A stretch of DNA of 64,000 nucleotides. Origin: Mycolicibacterium tokaiense (GTDB lineage Bacteria; Actinomycetota; Actinomycetes; Mycobacteriales; Mycobacteriaceae). The DNA lies in assembly GCF_010725885.1 (NCBI RefSeq), contig NZ_AP022600.1:3162001-3226000 (forward strand). Direction: 5' to 3'. Positions 43,854 to 53,574 of this stretch are shown here, one piece after another. Position 1 is the stretch's first letter. Every line of letters starts with the position of its first letter. The position numbers were made by a program, and so were the translations under genes. The notes below the pieces were generated by a model. The model was not told where the DNA came from, did no database searches, and saw only the letters and a list, made by a program, of their open reading frames with translations.

Positions 43854-45066
43854 CGCTGCACTCGGCGATACGCCGCCGCAGGAACTGCCGGCCCGGTTCG
43901 GACGTGTTGCGTTCCAGCGCCTGCCGGTAACTCTCGGCGGCCTCGGTGTAGCGGCCGGCCCGGCGCAACAGGTCGCCACGCACCGCAGGCACCAGATTGG
44001 ACCGGGCCAGCCGGGGATCGTGGGCCACCTGCTCCACCGCGGCCAAGCCCGCAGCGGGCCCGTCCCGGAAGCCCAGAGCCAAGGCGCGATTGGCGCGGAC
44101 CACGGGGGAGTCCGTCATCGACACCAACCGGTCGTATGCCGCGCAGATGGTCACCCAGTTCGTCTGCTCCCAGGTGGGGGCGCACGCATGCGCGGCGGCG
44201 ATCACAGCCTGGGGGAGATAGGGGCCGGCGGACCCGGCGGCGGTACGCAGCCGGTCCAGTCCGCGCGCGATCTTCGCGCGGTCCCAGTGCCGCCGGTCCT
44301 GCTCGTCCAGCGGAACCAACGCACGGGCAGCGTCCACCCGCGTCGCCCGCCGTGAATCATGCAACAGCACAAGTGCTGCCAGCGCGTGGCATTCGCGATC
44401 GCCGGGCATCAGGGCGCACAGCTCCGCGGACAGGCGCAGCGCTTCATCACACAGTTCGTCGCGCACGGCCGACGGCCCGCCGGTGGACCAGTAGCCCTCG
44501 GTGAACACCGAATACACACACGACAGCACGTGGGGCAGGCGCTCGGCCAACAGTTCGGCCGGCGGCACCCGCAGCGGGATGTTGGTGGTGCGAATCTTGT
44601 TCTTCGCGCGGGTGATTCGCCGCCCCACCGCACCCTCGTTCTGCAGCAACGCCCGGGCGATCTCGGCGACGGTCAGCCCCGACACCAGCCGCAGCGTCAA
44701 CGCCAGCTGCGAGGACCGCTCCAACGCCGGGTGGGCGCAGGTGAACATCATTCGCAGCTCGTCATCGCGCACCGGGTGCGGGTCGGTGCTGTCCATCCGC
44801 ATCAGCGCCTCATTCCGGGCGGCAGTGAATTCCCTGGCAGGGCGCTGGGATTCGCGACGAAGACGATCACGCGCCCGGTTGCGGGCCACCGTCAGCAGCC
44901 AGGCGCCCGGGTTGTCCGGAACGCCGTCGCGGGGCCACGCGCGCAACGCCTCGGCACAGGCTTCCTGGACGGCGTCCTCGGCCACACCGAGGTCCCCGCA
45001 CCAGCGCGCCAGCGCCGCCACCGTGGCACCCCATTCGCGGCGGAAAACGCCGTTCAGCTCGACCAC
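43822..45066 (-). CDS. ECF sigma factor, ECF42 type with C-terminal DUF6596 extension
   Basis: The 414-residue protein has sigma region 2 (VAEDAVQEACAEALRAWP near 28-45) and region 4 (GLTVAEIARALLQNEGAVGRRITRAKNKI near 130-158). A long C-terminal TPR-like extension of about 220 residues follows, including HALAALVLLHDSRRATRVD and ALVPLDEQDRRHWD. This layout defines ECF42. It lies 2 bases after its DGPF partner. ECF42 members usually lack a classical anti-sigma factor; the extension is thought to be regulatory. Confidence 0.9.
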   Translation of the reverse strand: MVELNGVFRREWGATVAALARWCGDLGVAEDAVQEACAEALRAWPRDGVPDNPGAWLLTVARNRARDRLRRESQRPAREFTAARNEALMRMDSTDPHPVRDDELRMMFTCAHPALERSSQLALTLRLVSGLTVAEIARALLQNEGAVGRRITRAKNKIRTTNIPLRVPPAELLAERLPHVLSCVYSVFTEGYWSTGGPSAVRDELCDEALRLSAELCALMPGDRECHALAALVLLHDSRRATRVDAARALVPLDEQDRRHWDRAKIARGLDRLRTAAGSAGPYLPQAVIAAAHACAPTWEQTNWVTICAAYDRLVSMTDSPVVRANRALALGFRDGPAAGLAAVEQVAHDPRLARSNLVPAVRGDLLRRAGRYTEAAESYRQALERNTSEPGRQFLRRRIAECSVNPAPSRRPR

Positions 45067-45068
45067 GG

Positions 45069-45764
45069 CTAGGACACGGAGATGTTGGCCAGTTGCCGTA
45101 ATTCGACCACCGACACCGGGATCTGCGCGGCGACCGCGACGGCCTCGTCCCGGTCGGCGGCCCGCAGCAGGTAGAACCCGCCGGCCACCTCAGCCCCTTC
45201 GGCGTACGGGCCGTCGGTGATGATCGCCTCACCGTCACGCACCCGCACCGTGGTGGCCGTCGACGGCGGATGCAGTGCCGCGCCACCCAGGATGTGCGCG
45301 CCGCAGGCCTGGCCGAACTTCTCGTGCTCGCGCACGTCGGCGTCCCACTGCTCGGTCCCGGGCTCGGGGAATTCCGCCCCGGCGGGTTCCAGGAGCAAGG
45401 CGAGCCAGTCGGCACCCACCGGACCTGCCGGGGCTTCCCACTCGACCATCGGCCAGACCTCGACGCCGCCGACCTTGCACGCCGGGATGCCGCGGGCCAG
45501 CTGAAGGGCGTCGTCGAGGTTGTCCGCCTCGAAGACGTAGTAGCCACCGGCGATTTCGGCGCCTTCGGCGAAGGGGCCGTCGGTTACCACCCCGCCGGCA
45601 ATGCGGACCGCCTCCGCCGCCGGAGCCAGCGCGTCCCCGGCTCGAATCGCATCCCCGGCCGTAGCGCTGAAGTGGGCGTACTCGGCCATGATCGCCTCAG
45701 CGGCGGCAGCGTCGTACTCGCCGGTGGGTTCAGGTCCCCGCAGAATTGCCAGATAGTGCATCAT
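45069..45764 (-). CDS. Tandem YCII/DGPF-domain protein, partner of the ECF42 sigma factor
   Basis: The 231-residue protein is a fusion of two YCII-like halves. Each carries a DGPF-like motif, TDGPFAEGAEIAGGYY near 61-76 and TDGPYAEGAEVAGGFY near 182-197. Single-domain DGPF proteins are encoded beside ECF42 sigma factors in actinobacteria, where they are also regulon members. A role in the stress response is inferred. Confidence 0.88.
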   Translation of the reverse strand: MMHYLAILRGPEPTGEYDAAAAEAIMAEYAHFSATAGDAIRAGDALAPAAEAVRIAGGVVTDGPFAEGAEIAGGYYVFEADNLDDALQLARGIPACKVGGVEVWPMVEWEAPAGPVGADWLALLLEPAGAEFPEPGTEQWDADVREHEKFGQACGAHILGGAALHPPSTATTVRVRDGEAIITDGPYAEGAEVAGGFYLLRAADRDEAVAVAAQIPVSVVELRQLANISVS

Positions 45765-45862
45765 CGTCCGTCCTCGCAGCCAAGGAGTGCACCCTCATGG
45801 TGCACTCTCTACCTGTTTGACGAACAGCGCTCTGCAGATCCGACAGCGTTCTCGGACGAGTT

Positions 45863-48800
45863 TCAGACAACCACCGGCGCCGCGGCGTGGGAGTTGATCA
45901 CCACCAGCGCGCTGACCCAGTCACCGGTCCCGGGATCTTGCAGCGTGGCCGGCTGCACCAGCCGGGTGCCGTCGGCGCTGACCTGCAGCGGCCCCTTGCG
46001 CGGGCCGGGCACCGTGACGGGGGTGCCGATCAGCGCGCCGTGGGCGGTGCTGTAGGCCGCCACCACAGCGGTATAGGTATCGGTGTCCTGATGGTGCACC
46101 GAGGTGACGACGTACAGGCGGCTGCCGTCCGGGCTCAACACCGGTGCGGACCCCGCTACAAGCCGCCCCGCCTGCGGGGCCCAGGTGTCGGTGATGCTGC
46201 CGGTCACGGTGTCGATGACCAACACGACGGTCTCGGTGTGCCCGGCCACGGTCCTGGAGACGGCGAGATACCCGGGGTCACCGGCGTTTCCGTTGAATGT
46301 CATCTCGGCGACCGGGGTGCCCGGCAGTGCAGTCGCAGACACCAGCGCGCCGGTCGCGCTGTCGATCACGATCAGCTTCGTGGCGGTGGTCAGGTACACC
46401 CGGTGGCCCTCGTCACTGTCCTGGCCATGCCCCACCAGGGGGCCCGGCAGCTCGACGGTGTTGAGCAGCGCGCCGGTGTCGGTGTCGATCACCAGCATGC
46501 GCGTGGACCAGTCCACGTCCGAGGATGTCCTCTCCTGCACCAGCTGGAAGGCGCGGGTGCCGTCGGCGCTGAACTGCACCGACCCATTGCCGTCCTCGAG
46601 GGTCTTGGCCACCCGCAGCTCGATCGGCGCCCCGACCAACTGCCCGGTGGCGGTGTCGATCACCGTCAGGTACAGGCTCTGCGCATCGGCGGGGCCCTCA
46701 TGCTGGTCACCGCGCCGATGGACCGTCAACAGGTACGCGCGGGTGCCACCCGGATTGAACTGCATGGGAAAACCGTTGTCGTCGATGCCGCGGGTCTGCG
46801 CGGTACCGATCAGCGTGCCGTCGACGGCGCTGATGGTCGCCAATTGTGTTGTCGCAGGCTCGATCCTGGTGCCGAAATCGGTGACCGTGAGCTGGACGAA
46901 GCGGGTGGGATCAGCAGTGGAACGCTGCAGCGTACCCCGCGCACGGCCCTGCAGGACGGTGGTGTGCAACAGGGTTCCGTCGGTGGCGTCGAACATCGCC
47001 ACTCGCGTGGTTTCGGCGAACGTCACAGGATCCCACACATTGGTGGACACGAACGCGCGGCTGCCGTCGGGACTGAAGAACAGCACCGGCTCGGTATCAG
47101 GTGACCCGCTGTCCTCGACGGCATAACCGTTGAGCACCAACGGATCACCAATCAGCGCGCCGGTGTGGGCATCCACCACGGCCGCCCTGGCGGTCGCGGT
47201 GTTGGTGAAGTAGATGTCCACCCTGGTGACCGCGTAGACCCGGGTGCCGTCCTTGCTCACCGCGAGGGGGCCGACAGGGTGCCCCTCGATGGTGACCGGG
47301 GCGTCGACCAGCGTGCCGGTGGCAATGTCGATGACGGCCAGCGTGGATTTCTGCGGCTGTGTGGCGTCGACGCCGGAGCCCAGGTTCTGCGTCACCATGT
47401 AGGCACGGGTGCCGTCCGCGCTGAACGTCAGCGGTTCACGGCTCAACCGGTCATTGGTGTGGATGCGGAATGAGCCGTCGACCACGATCGGGTTGCCGAC
47501 CAGGGTGCCGGTGGTGGTGTTGATGACGGTGAGTTCGGTGAACCAGACGCGGTTGGTCTCGTCGAAGGTCTGAGTGGTCTGGAAGGCGCTGGTGCCGTCA
47601 TCGCTGAGTTGCAGGTGCCCGGCCCGGTGTGCCTCGATGACGAAGCGGGAGCCCACCAGATCGCCTGTCGCAGAATCAATCACCACCACAGTGGTGGTGT
47701 AATCGTCGGTGTCTTCGTGGTACGCCTCGCTGGTCTGGACCACGCGGGTGCCGTCTTTGCTCACCCGGAAGTCGCCGGGCTGGCCAACGAGAGTGATCGG
47801 CGTGCCCAGGACAGCACCGGTTTCGGTGTCGACGACCGTGACCCGGGTGCGGTATTCACCCGTCGTGGCGTCGTAGATCTCCGAGGTGCGGTAGGCGCGG
47901 GTGCCGTCCGCGCTCATCACCAGGCCGACAGGTGTTCCCGCCGTGCGGATCTCGCTGATCACGGTCAGCCCGTTCACGTCGTAGGCCACCTCGACGATGA
48001 TCGAGGTGGTGTCCGATTGCGCCAGTCCGAGCAACTGCGCACCCTGATGGATGACACCCTGGATCATGCCCGCGACTCCGGGCAGCCGGTAGGCCGCGGT
48101 ATTGCTCGCGGTGACCGTGAAGGTATCGGTGCCGCCGACCGCGGCCAGTTCGGTGCCGGGGGTGTAGGTGAAGGCGCCGGTCACCGGATCGACGACCACC
48201 GATCCCTTGGGGGTGGTGCCGCTGCCGGAGTAGGTGAGCGCCGCGCCCTGGAAGTCCTTGCCGTTCAGCGTGCCGATGACCTCACCGGTGGGTGTTTGCC
48301 CGGTCTTGACGGGGTCCACTACAGGGCTCCGGTTGAACAGGGTGTACTCGAATTCCCTTCGCAGCCACGCCAGGATGGCCCACGCCGCCGGGCTTCCGGC
48401 TGGGGCGGCCGGCGCGGTGCCGGCGGCCTGCGGTGCGAAGCCGAACCACGACAGCACGCTGCTGACAAAAGTCTGGATGGGGTTGGCTGCGACAGCGGAG
48501 CCGACGACGGCCGCCGTCTGAGCGGTCAGGACCGGCGCGGGCGGCGCGGTCAGGGTCTCGGCGGTGGTGTCGACGTTCTCCGCCGAGTAGCCGGCGGTCC
48601 GCACGGTGCCGGAGTCCTGCTCTTCGGCCGGTTCGGTATCGGGGGAGTCCTCCGCCGGCCGCTCGTATTCGGAAAGTTCCTGCACCGCAGTCGAACCCTG
48701 CTCATCCTCGGACTGCTCGTGCCGATCGGACGGGGCGGCTTCCGGCCGGATGACGTCGGTGGTCGACTCGTCTGCGTCATCACTGGCGTCGTCATCACTG

Positions 48801-49120
48801 GCGTCGTCATCACTGTCGTCGGCGACCGGGGCGCTGCCGTCCTCAGAGGTCGCGTCGTCGTCGTCCTCGGCGGGGTCATCCTCGTCGTCAGTGTCCTCGT
48901 CGGTGGTGTCCGCGTCGGGTGAATCCGCACCGCCGTCGTCAGGATCCGCAGCGGGCTCCGGGTCGGATGCCGTGCCGGGGGAGTCCGCACCCGTCGACGA
49001 CGAGGTGGACGAGGGTGCATCGTCCGCCAGAGCCACAGCGGGGTTGTTGGTGACAGCAACTCCGATGCCCAACGCCACGGCGAGCGCTCCCACCCGACCG
49101 ATGTATCGCGCGTAACCCAT
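45863..49120 (-). CDS. Large secreted beta-propeller protein with acidic N-terminal region
   Basis: The 1085-residue protein has a signal peptide (LAVALGIGVAVTNNPAVALA). A ~150-residue Asp/Glu/Ser/Ala-rich region follows, then an Ig-like or cadherin-like domain (VVVDPVTGAFTYTPG). The C-terminal part has about 13 repeats of 45-60 residues, each with a DGTRAY-type strand and a VIDTATGxLVG-type turn, resembling YVTN/LpqB-like propellers. Thirteen or fourteen blades could form two seven-bladed propellers. Mycobacterial Ig-like/propeller proteins are extracellular; function unknown. Confidence 0.8.
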   Translation of the reverse strand: MGYARYIGRVGALAVALGIGVAVTNNPAVALADDAPSSTSSSTGADSPGTASDPEPAADPDDGGADSPDADTTDEDTDDEDDPAEDDDDATSEDGSAPVADDSDDDASDDDASDDADESTTDVIRPEAAPSDRHEQSEDEQGSTAVQELSEYERPAEDSPDTEPAEEQDSGTVRTAGYSAENVDTTAETLTAPPAPVLTAQTAAVVGSAVAANPIQTFVSSVLSWFGFAPQAAGTAPAAPAGSPAAWAILAWLRREFEYTLFNRSPVVDPVKTGQTPTGEVIGTLNGKDFQGAALTYSGSGTTPKGSVVVDPVTGAFTYTPGTELAAVGGTDTFTVTASNTAAYRLPGVAGMIQGVIHQGAQLLGLAQSDTTSIIVEVAYDVNGLTVISEIRTAGTPVGLVMSADGTRAYRTSEIYDATTGEYRTRVTVVDTETGAVLGTPITLVGQPGDFRVSKDGTRVVQTSEAYHEDTDDYTTTVVVIDSATGDLVGSRFVIEAHRAGHLQLSDDGTSAFQTTQTFDETNRVWFTELTVINTTTGTLVGNPIVVDGSFRIHTNDRLSREPLTFSADGTRAYMVTQNLGSGVDATQPQKSTLAVIDIATGTLVDAPVTIEGHPVGPLAVSKDGTRVYAVTRVDIYFTNTATARAAVVDAHTGALIGDPLVLNGYAVEDSGSPDTEPVLFFSPDGSRAFVSTNVWDPVTFAETTRVAMFDATDGTLLHTTVLQGRARGTLQRSTADPTRFVQLTVTDFGTRIEPATTQLATISAVDGTLIGTAQTRGIDDNGFPMQFNPGGTRAYLLTVHRRGDQHEGPADAQSLYLTVIDTATGQLVGAPIELRVAKTLEDGNGSVQFSADGTRAFQLVQERTSSDVDWSTRMLVIDTDTGALLNTVELPGPLVGHGQDSDEGHRVYLTTATKLIVIDSATGALVSATALPGTPVAEMTFNGNAGDPGYLAVSRTVAGHTETVVLVIDTVTGSITDTWAPQAGRLVAGSAPVLSPDGSRLYVVTSVHHQDTDTYTAVVAAYSTAHGALIGTPVTVPGPRKGPLQVSADGTRLVQPATLQDPGTGDWVSALVVINSHAAAPVVV
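48777..48815 (-). repeat. Tandem 15-bp repeat in the acidic region
   Basis: The unit TCATCACTGGCGTCG occurs twice and again partly within 48777-48815. It encodes a repeated Asp/Ala/Ser pentapeptide in the secreted propeller protein. It is a slippage-prone coding repeat. Confidence 0.75.
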
Positions 49121-49311
49121 GCTCGCATGCCCTCCCGGCGCAAACTGTGCAGGCCGACTGCGTGAACGGCCTTTTCAATTCATGCGAACGGGCCTCGGCG
49201 CCAGGAGCATAACTCTGGCAAACCACCGATAGCCAGGTTATTTACTTTGCCGAAAGATTTTGCGGCAAATTTCTGTGCGCGAGCGTCAGTTTTCGCGCCG
49301 GAGGTCGGGGC

Positions 49312-50193
49312 TTACTTGACGTAGGTGACCAGACTGACGTCCAGCGCCTCATCGACGAAGTAGTACTGGCAGCCGGTGAGGTAGCGCATGTAGTCGTTGT
49401 ACGACTGCTCACCCGCGGCGGCAATTGCCTCGTCCTTGTGCTGCTCCAGCCGGGCCGCCCAGATGCCGAGCGTCTTGATGTAGTGATTGCGCAGCGACAG
49501 CACTTCCGGCACGGTGAAGCCGGCCTTCTCGCCGTGCTCGACCATCATCTTCGTGGTCGGGATGCGGCCACCGGGGAAGATCACCTCACCGATGAACTTG
49601 GCGAAGCGCGCCAGCTCGAAGGTGAGCTTCTTGCCGCGGGCCATCAGGTCGTTCGGGTGGTACCCGCAGCTGCTCTGGATGGTCATCCGGCCGCCGTCGG
49701 GCAGGCTGTCGTAGCAGGTCTTGAAGAAGGCGTCATAGCGCTCGAAACCGAAATGCTCAAAGGCCTCGATGGACACGATGCGGTCGACGGAGCCCTCGAA
49801 CTGCTCCCAGCCCTCGAGGCGGACGTCGAAGGTGCGGGCGGTGTCGATCTTGGCCAGCAGCTGGTCGCAGTAGGCCTTCTGGTTCTTGCTCAGCGTCAGG
49901 CCGATGACGTTGACGTCATACTTCTCCACCGCGCGCTGCAGGGTCAGGCCCCAGCCGCAGCCCACCTCGAGCAGCGTCATGCCGGGCTCGAGCTGCAGCC
50001 GATCCAGGTGCTGATCGACGTTGGCGATCTGCGCCTCCGACAGCGTGGCGTTGGGCCCGGTGAAGAAGCCGCAGCTGTACTTGCGCGTGGGGTCTTGGAA
50101 CACCCCGAAAAAATCGTCCGAGAGATCGTAGTGGGCCTGGATGTCCTCGAAGTGAGGTGTCAGGTCCTTGGTACCTGCGGATTTGTCAGACAT
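49312..50193 (-). CDS. mmaA4: Mycolic acid methyltransferase, MmaA4-like
   Basis: The 293-residue protein belongs to the cyclopropane mycolic acid synthase family. It opens [19 protein letters not shown], has the SAM motif [11 protein letters not shown] near residue 72, and contains [17 protein letters not shown] and [15 protein letters not shown]. The C-terminal [14 protein letters not shown] and LVTYVK are most like MmaA4 (Hma), which makes the hydroxymycolate precursor of methoxy- and ketomycolates. The exact substrate is inferred from resemblance. Start MSDKSA at 50193. Confidence 0.85.
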   Translation of the reverse strand: MSDKSAGTKDLTPHFEDIQAHYDLSDDFFGVFQDPTRKYSCGFFTGPNATLSEAQIANVDQHLDRLQLEPGMTLLEVGCGWGLTLQRAVEKYDVNVIGLTLSKNQKAYCDQLLAKIDTARTFDVRLEGWEQFEGSVDRIVSIEAFEHFGFERYDAFFKTCYDSLPDGGRMTIQSSCGYHPNDLMARGKKLTFELARFAKFIGEVIFPGGRIPTTKMMVEHGEKAGFTVPEVLSLRNHYIKTLGIWAARLEQHKDEAIAAAGEQSYNDYMRYLTGCQYYFVDEALDVSLVTYVK

Positions 50194-50292
50194 GTGTGTG
50201 CTTACTCGGCCTTTCCTACCCAGCGCGCCTGGCAACCCTTCCAGGACAACCGCAACTAGCCCCTCACCATAGCGTTGTGCAGGTGAAGGACC

Positions 50293-51168
50293 CTACTTCG
50301 ACGCCGACTTCTCCAGCGTGAATTGGCAAACATCGGTGTAACCCTTGCGGAACGCATCCGCGCAGCCGGTGAGGTAGTGCATGTACCGGTCGTAGACCTC
50401 TTGGGACTGGATGGCGATGGCCTCGTCCTTGTGCTCCTCCAGCGCGGCGGCCCAGTGATCGAGGGTCTTGGCGTAGTGCGGCTGCAGCGACTGGGTGCGG
50501 GTGACGGTGAACCCGGCCTTCTGCGCGTGCTCCTGGGCCAGCTCGATGGTCGGCAGGTACCCGCCGGGGAAGATCTCGGTGAGGATGAACTTGATGAACC
50601 GCGCGACGGAGAACGTCAGCGGGATCTTGCGTTCGGCCATCTGCGGAATCGTGAGCGCGGTGATGGTGTGCAGCAGCATCACCCCGTCCTCGGGCAGCAC
50701 GTCGTAGGCCTTGGTGAAGAAGTCGTCCCAGCGGTCCCGGCCGAAGTGCTCGAACGCGCCGATCGACACGATGCGGTCGACGGGCTGGTTGAAGTCCTCC
50801 CAGCCCTCCAGCCGCACCTCCTTGGTACGCGGGCTGTCCGAGGCGGCGAACACCTCTTCCACCCGTTCCTTCTGGTTCTTGCTCAGCGTCAGCCCGATGA
50901 CGTTGACGTCATATTTCTCGATGGCGCGCATCATGGTGCCGCCCCAGCCGCAACCCACGTCGAGCAGCGTCATACCCGGCTCCAGACCCAGCTTGCCCAG
51001 TGCCAGGTCCACCTTGGCGCGCTGAGCCTGCTCCAGGGTGTAGTCGTCCTGCTCGAAGTACGCGCAGCTGTAGGTGCGCGACGGGTCCAGCCAGAGTGCG
51101 AAGAACTCATCAGACAGGTCGTAATGGGCCTGCACATCTGCGAAGTGCGGTTTCAGTTTTCTCGCCAT
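50293..51168 (-). CDS. mmaA2: Cyclopropane mycolic acid synthase, MmaA2/PcaA-like
   Basis: This 291-residue paralogue shows [22 protein letters not shown] motif [28 protein letters not shown] and the C-terminal [22 protein letters not shown] block of MmaA2/PcaA. These use SAM and bicarbonate to cyclopropanate meromycolic double bonds. It reads into mmaA4 with a 99-base gap. Four such genes are clustered here in M. tuberculosis, two here. Substrate position cannot be told from sequence. Confidence 0.85.
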   Translation of the reverse strand: MARKLKPHFADVQAHYDLSDEFFALWLDPSRTYSCAYFEQDDYTLEQAQRAKVDLALGKLGLEPGMTLLDVGCGWGGTMMRAIEKYDVNVIGLTLSKNQKERVEEVFAASDSPRTKEVRLEGWEDFNQPVDRIVSIGAFEHFGRDRWDDFFTKAYDVLPEDGVMLLHTITALTIPQMAERKIPLTFSVARFIKFILTEIFPGGYLPTIELAQEHAQKAGFTVTRTQSLQPHYAKTLDHWAAALEEHKDEAIAIQSQEVYDRYMHYLTGCADAFRKGYTDVCQFTLEKSASK

Positions 51169-51267
51169 ATCGGCTTGCGCCCTTCTGAGAGTCCCAGAGG
51201 CCGGTCATCAGGTTTCCCCGAAACCAACAACCACCCCGATGCCGAGTCGGACTCTACCTCTCGTGGA

Positions 51268-52209
51268 TCAGCCGGCAGAACCGAGCGCATCCGAGCGTGG
51301 CGCCGACGCGCCCTCGGCAAACGTCACGCCCAGCTCACCGACGATCTGGTCCCACAGTTGCTCGGGTAGCTCGTGCCCCATGCCGGGGAATAGCACCAGC
51401 CGGGCGCGCGGGATCGTCGTCGCGATGGACCGCCCGCCGGCCGGACGCATCAGCTTGTCCGCCAGCCCGTGGATCACCACCGTGGGCGCGGTGATCTGAC
51501 GGTTGTAGCGCAGCAGGCTGCCGCTGCCCAGGATGGCGCCGAATTGCCGGGCCACTCCCCAGGGGTAGAAGCTGCGGTCGTACCCGGCGATGACGTCCGC
51601 GCGCACCGTCTCGGCCGGGGTCGGGTAGCCGGGGCTGCCGATGATCTTGTTGACGCGCACCGCGTTGTCGATGATGACCTCACGCGGGGAGTCCGGTCGC
51701 GGCCCCTTGATGACGGCGAACAGCGCCCGCGGATCCGGGGGCGGCAGCGCGGCGCGGTTGTTGCTGGAGAAGATGACGCCCAGCGAATTGGTGGTGCCGG
51801 CGTGCCGGGCCGCGAACACCTGCGCGATCATCCCGCCCATCGAGGCGCCGACGATGTGCGCGTTGCCGATGCCCAGATGCGCCAGCACCGCGGCGGCGTC
51901 GTCGGCCATGTCTTCCAGGGTGTAGACCGCCGGGCTGGGGCGGCCCACCAGTGAGCGCGCCATGCTGGCGTACTGGTTGGTGTCCGCCTTCTGCCCGTCC
52001 AGCTTGCTGGACAGCCCGACGTCGCGGTTGTCGAAGCGGATGACCCGCAGCCCGCGGTCGATCAGCTTCTGGCAGAAGCCATCTCGCCACAGCAGCAGCT
52101 GCGCGCCCAGGCCCATGATCAGCAGGACAGCGGGATCGTCCGGGTGCCCGAGGTCTTCGTAGTAGATGTCCAGATCGCCGGACTTGGCGTAACCGCTGCG
52201 GATGTCCAT
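51268..52209 (-). CDS. lipG: Alpha/beta hydrolase, LipG-like
   Basis: The 313-residue protein has a canonical hydrolase core: an oxyanion segment near PAVLLIMGLGAQLLLW, the nucleophile elbow GASMGG near residue 120-125, an acidic residue in HGLADKLM and the catalytic His in GMGHELPEQLW. The position between mmaA and an ABC1 kinase matches Rv0646c (lipG). The ATG is adjacent to the ABC1 gene stop, so they are coupled. Reported lipase/thioesterase activities for LipG suggest a lipid substrate. Confidence 0.9.
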   Translation of the reverse strand: MDIRSGYAKSGDLDIYYEDLGHPDDPAVLLIMGLGAQLLLWRDGFCQKLIDRGLRVIRFDNRDVGLSSKLDGQKADTNQYASMARSLVGRPSPAVYTLEDMADDAAAVLAHLGIGNAHIVGASMGGMIAQVFAARHAGTTNSLGVIFSSNNRAALPPPDPRALFAVIKGPRPDSPREVIIDNAVRVNKIIGSPGYPTPAETVRADVIAGYDRSFYPWGVARQFGAILGSGSLLRYNRQITAPTVVIHGLADKLMRPAGGRSIATTIPRARLVLFPGMGHELPEQLWDQIVGELGVTFAEGASAPRSDALGSAG

Positions 52210-53562
52210 CTAGACCTTTTCGTCCAGATCGGTGCGGTGCTCCCGGCTGACCTCCACCATGAAGTTGGCGAAGTAGCCGGAGAACTGCGGGTCGTTCATC
52301 ATCTGCCAGGTCGGCGCGAGCAGCTTCATGTACCGCTCGACGTAGAGGAACTGCTTGCCGATGAGCACCAGTTCTCGGGGCAGCTTGACGTCGTAGGCCT
52401 CGGCGAGCGTGGACAGCTGCTTGCCGATGTCGGCATACGACATGTCGCCCAGGGTCTTCATGCTCAGCGGCTCGGCGAACGACTTCAGGTCCTTGGCTGC
52501 CTGCGCTTCCGGTTTGACGGTGCCGACGGCGCCGAGCAGGACGACGATCTTGCCTGCGGCGGCGTGGTCCTTCTTCACCAGCAGGGAGTGGATGAGCTCA
52601 CGCAGCAGCCAACGGGTGCGCGGGTCGATGCGGCCCATGATGCCGAAGTCCAGGAACACCACCTGCCCCTGCTCGTTGACCAGGAGATTGCCGGCGTGCA
52701 GGTCGCCGTGGAACAGCCCGTGCCGCAGCCCGCCCTCGAAAGTGGAGAACAGCAGCGCCTTGACCAGCTCGGTGCCGTCGTGGCCCATTGCCTTGATGGC
52801 CTTGACATCGTCGATGCGTACCCCGGAGACCCGCTCCATGGTGAGCACACGCTCGCTGGTCAGGGCCCAGTGCACGTCGGGAACCTTGATGTTGCGGCCC
52901 AGCGGCGAAGCGTGCAGATGGCTGACCCAGGCCTCCATCGACTGCGCCTCCAGCCGGAAGTCCAGCTCCTCGGCCAGGTTGTCGGCGAAGTCGGCCACCA
53001 CGTCCTGCGCCGACAGCCGCCGACCCAGCTTGGCGACCTCGACCAGTTGGGCGAACCGCTTGAGGATCTGCAGATCGGCGGCCACCCGCCGGCGGATGCC
53101 GGGGCGCTGGATCTTCACCACCACGTCTTCACCGGAGTGCAGCGTGGCGAAGTGCACCTGCGCGATCGAGGCGCTGGCGAACGGCGTCTCCTCGAAGTGC
53201 TTGAAGAGGTTCTGCGGCTCGTCGCCCAGCTCCTCCTTGAACAGCTGATGCACTTCGGCGGTGTCGGCCGGCGGCACCGAATCCAGCAGGCCGCGGAACT
53301 CGCGGCTCATCGGTTCGCCGAAGGCTCCGGGGCTGGACGCGATGATCTGGCCGAATTTGACGTAGGTGGGGCCCAGGTCGGCGAAGGTCTGCGGGATCTC
53401 CTTGATGACCTTCGACTGCCAGGTTCCCCGGGCTTTCAACTTGGATACGACGCGGGCGCCTGCGCAGGTGAGCTGCCAACCCGTCACGCCGATGCGGGCG
53501 GCCTCGGCGGGCAGCGGCACCCGGTCGAGCTTGGCCACCTCGCGGTGTTTGGTTGAACTCAT
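52210..53562 (-). CDS. ABC1/AarF/UbiB-type atypical kinase
   Basis: The 450-residue protein has the family's KxGQ region (VKFGQIIAS), ATP-binding Lys in VVVKIQRPGI, HGLFHGDLHAGNLLV and FLDFGIMG. ABC1 proteins support lipid/quinone metabolism in many bacteria. It corresponds to Rv0647c. It is the upstream gene of a probable lipid-linked unit with lipG and the mmaA genes. Confidence 0.92.
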   Translation of the reverse strand: MSSTKHREVAKLDRVPLPAEAARIGVTGWQLTCAGARVVSKLKARGTWQSKVIKEIPQTFADLGPTYVKFGQIIASSPGAFGEPMSREFRGLLDSVPPADTAEVHQLFKEELGDEPQNLFKHFEETPFASASIAQVHFATLHSGEDVVVKIQRPGIRRRVAADLQILKRFAQLVEVAKLGRRLSAQDVVADFADNLAEELDFRLEAQSMEAWVSHLHASPLGRNIKVPDVHWALTSERVLTMERVSGVRIDDVKAIKAMGHDGTELVKALLFSTFEGGLRHGLFHGDLHAGNLLVNEQGQVVFLDFGIMGRIDPRTRWLLRELIHSLLVKKDHAAAGKIVVLLGAVGTVKPEAQAAKDLKSFAEPLSMKTLGDMSYADIGKQLSTLAEAYDVKLPRELVLIGKQFLYVERYMKLLAPTWQMMNDPQFSGYFANFMVEVSREHRTDLDEKV

Positions 53563-53574
53563 ACCTGGAGTCTC

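Noticed and set aside
42897..43979. A 360-codon minus-strand frame across the transferase end and the methyltransferase
   Set aside because: It has no recognisable domain and covers intergenic sequence; the plus-strand methyltransferase explains the coding.
47609..48922. Long plus-strand frames (also at 45887-47104) opposite the propeller protein
   Set aside because: They mirror the repeated coding strand and carry no motif or signal.
52144..53556. A 470-codon frame opposite the ABC1 kinase
   Set aside because: The minus strand holds all ABC1 motifs; this is a shadow.
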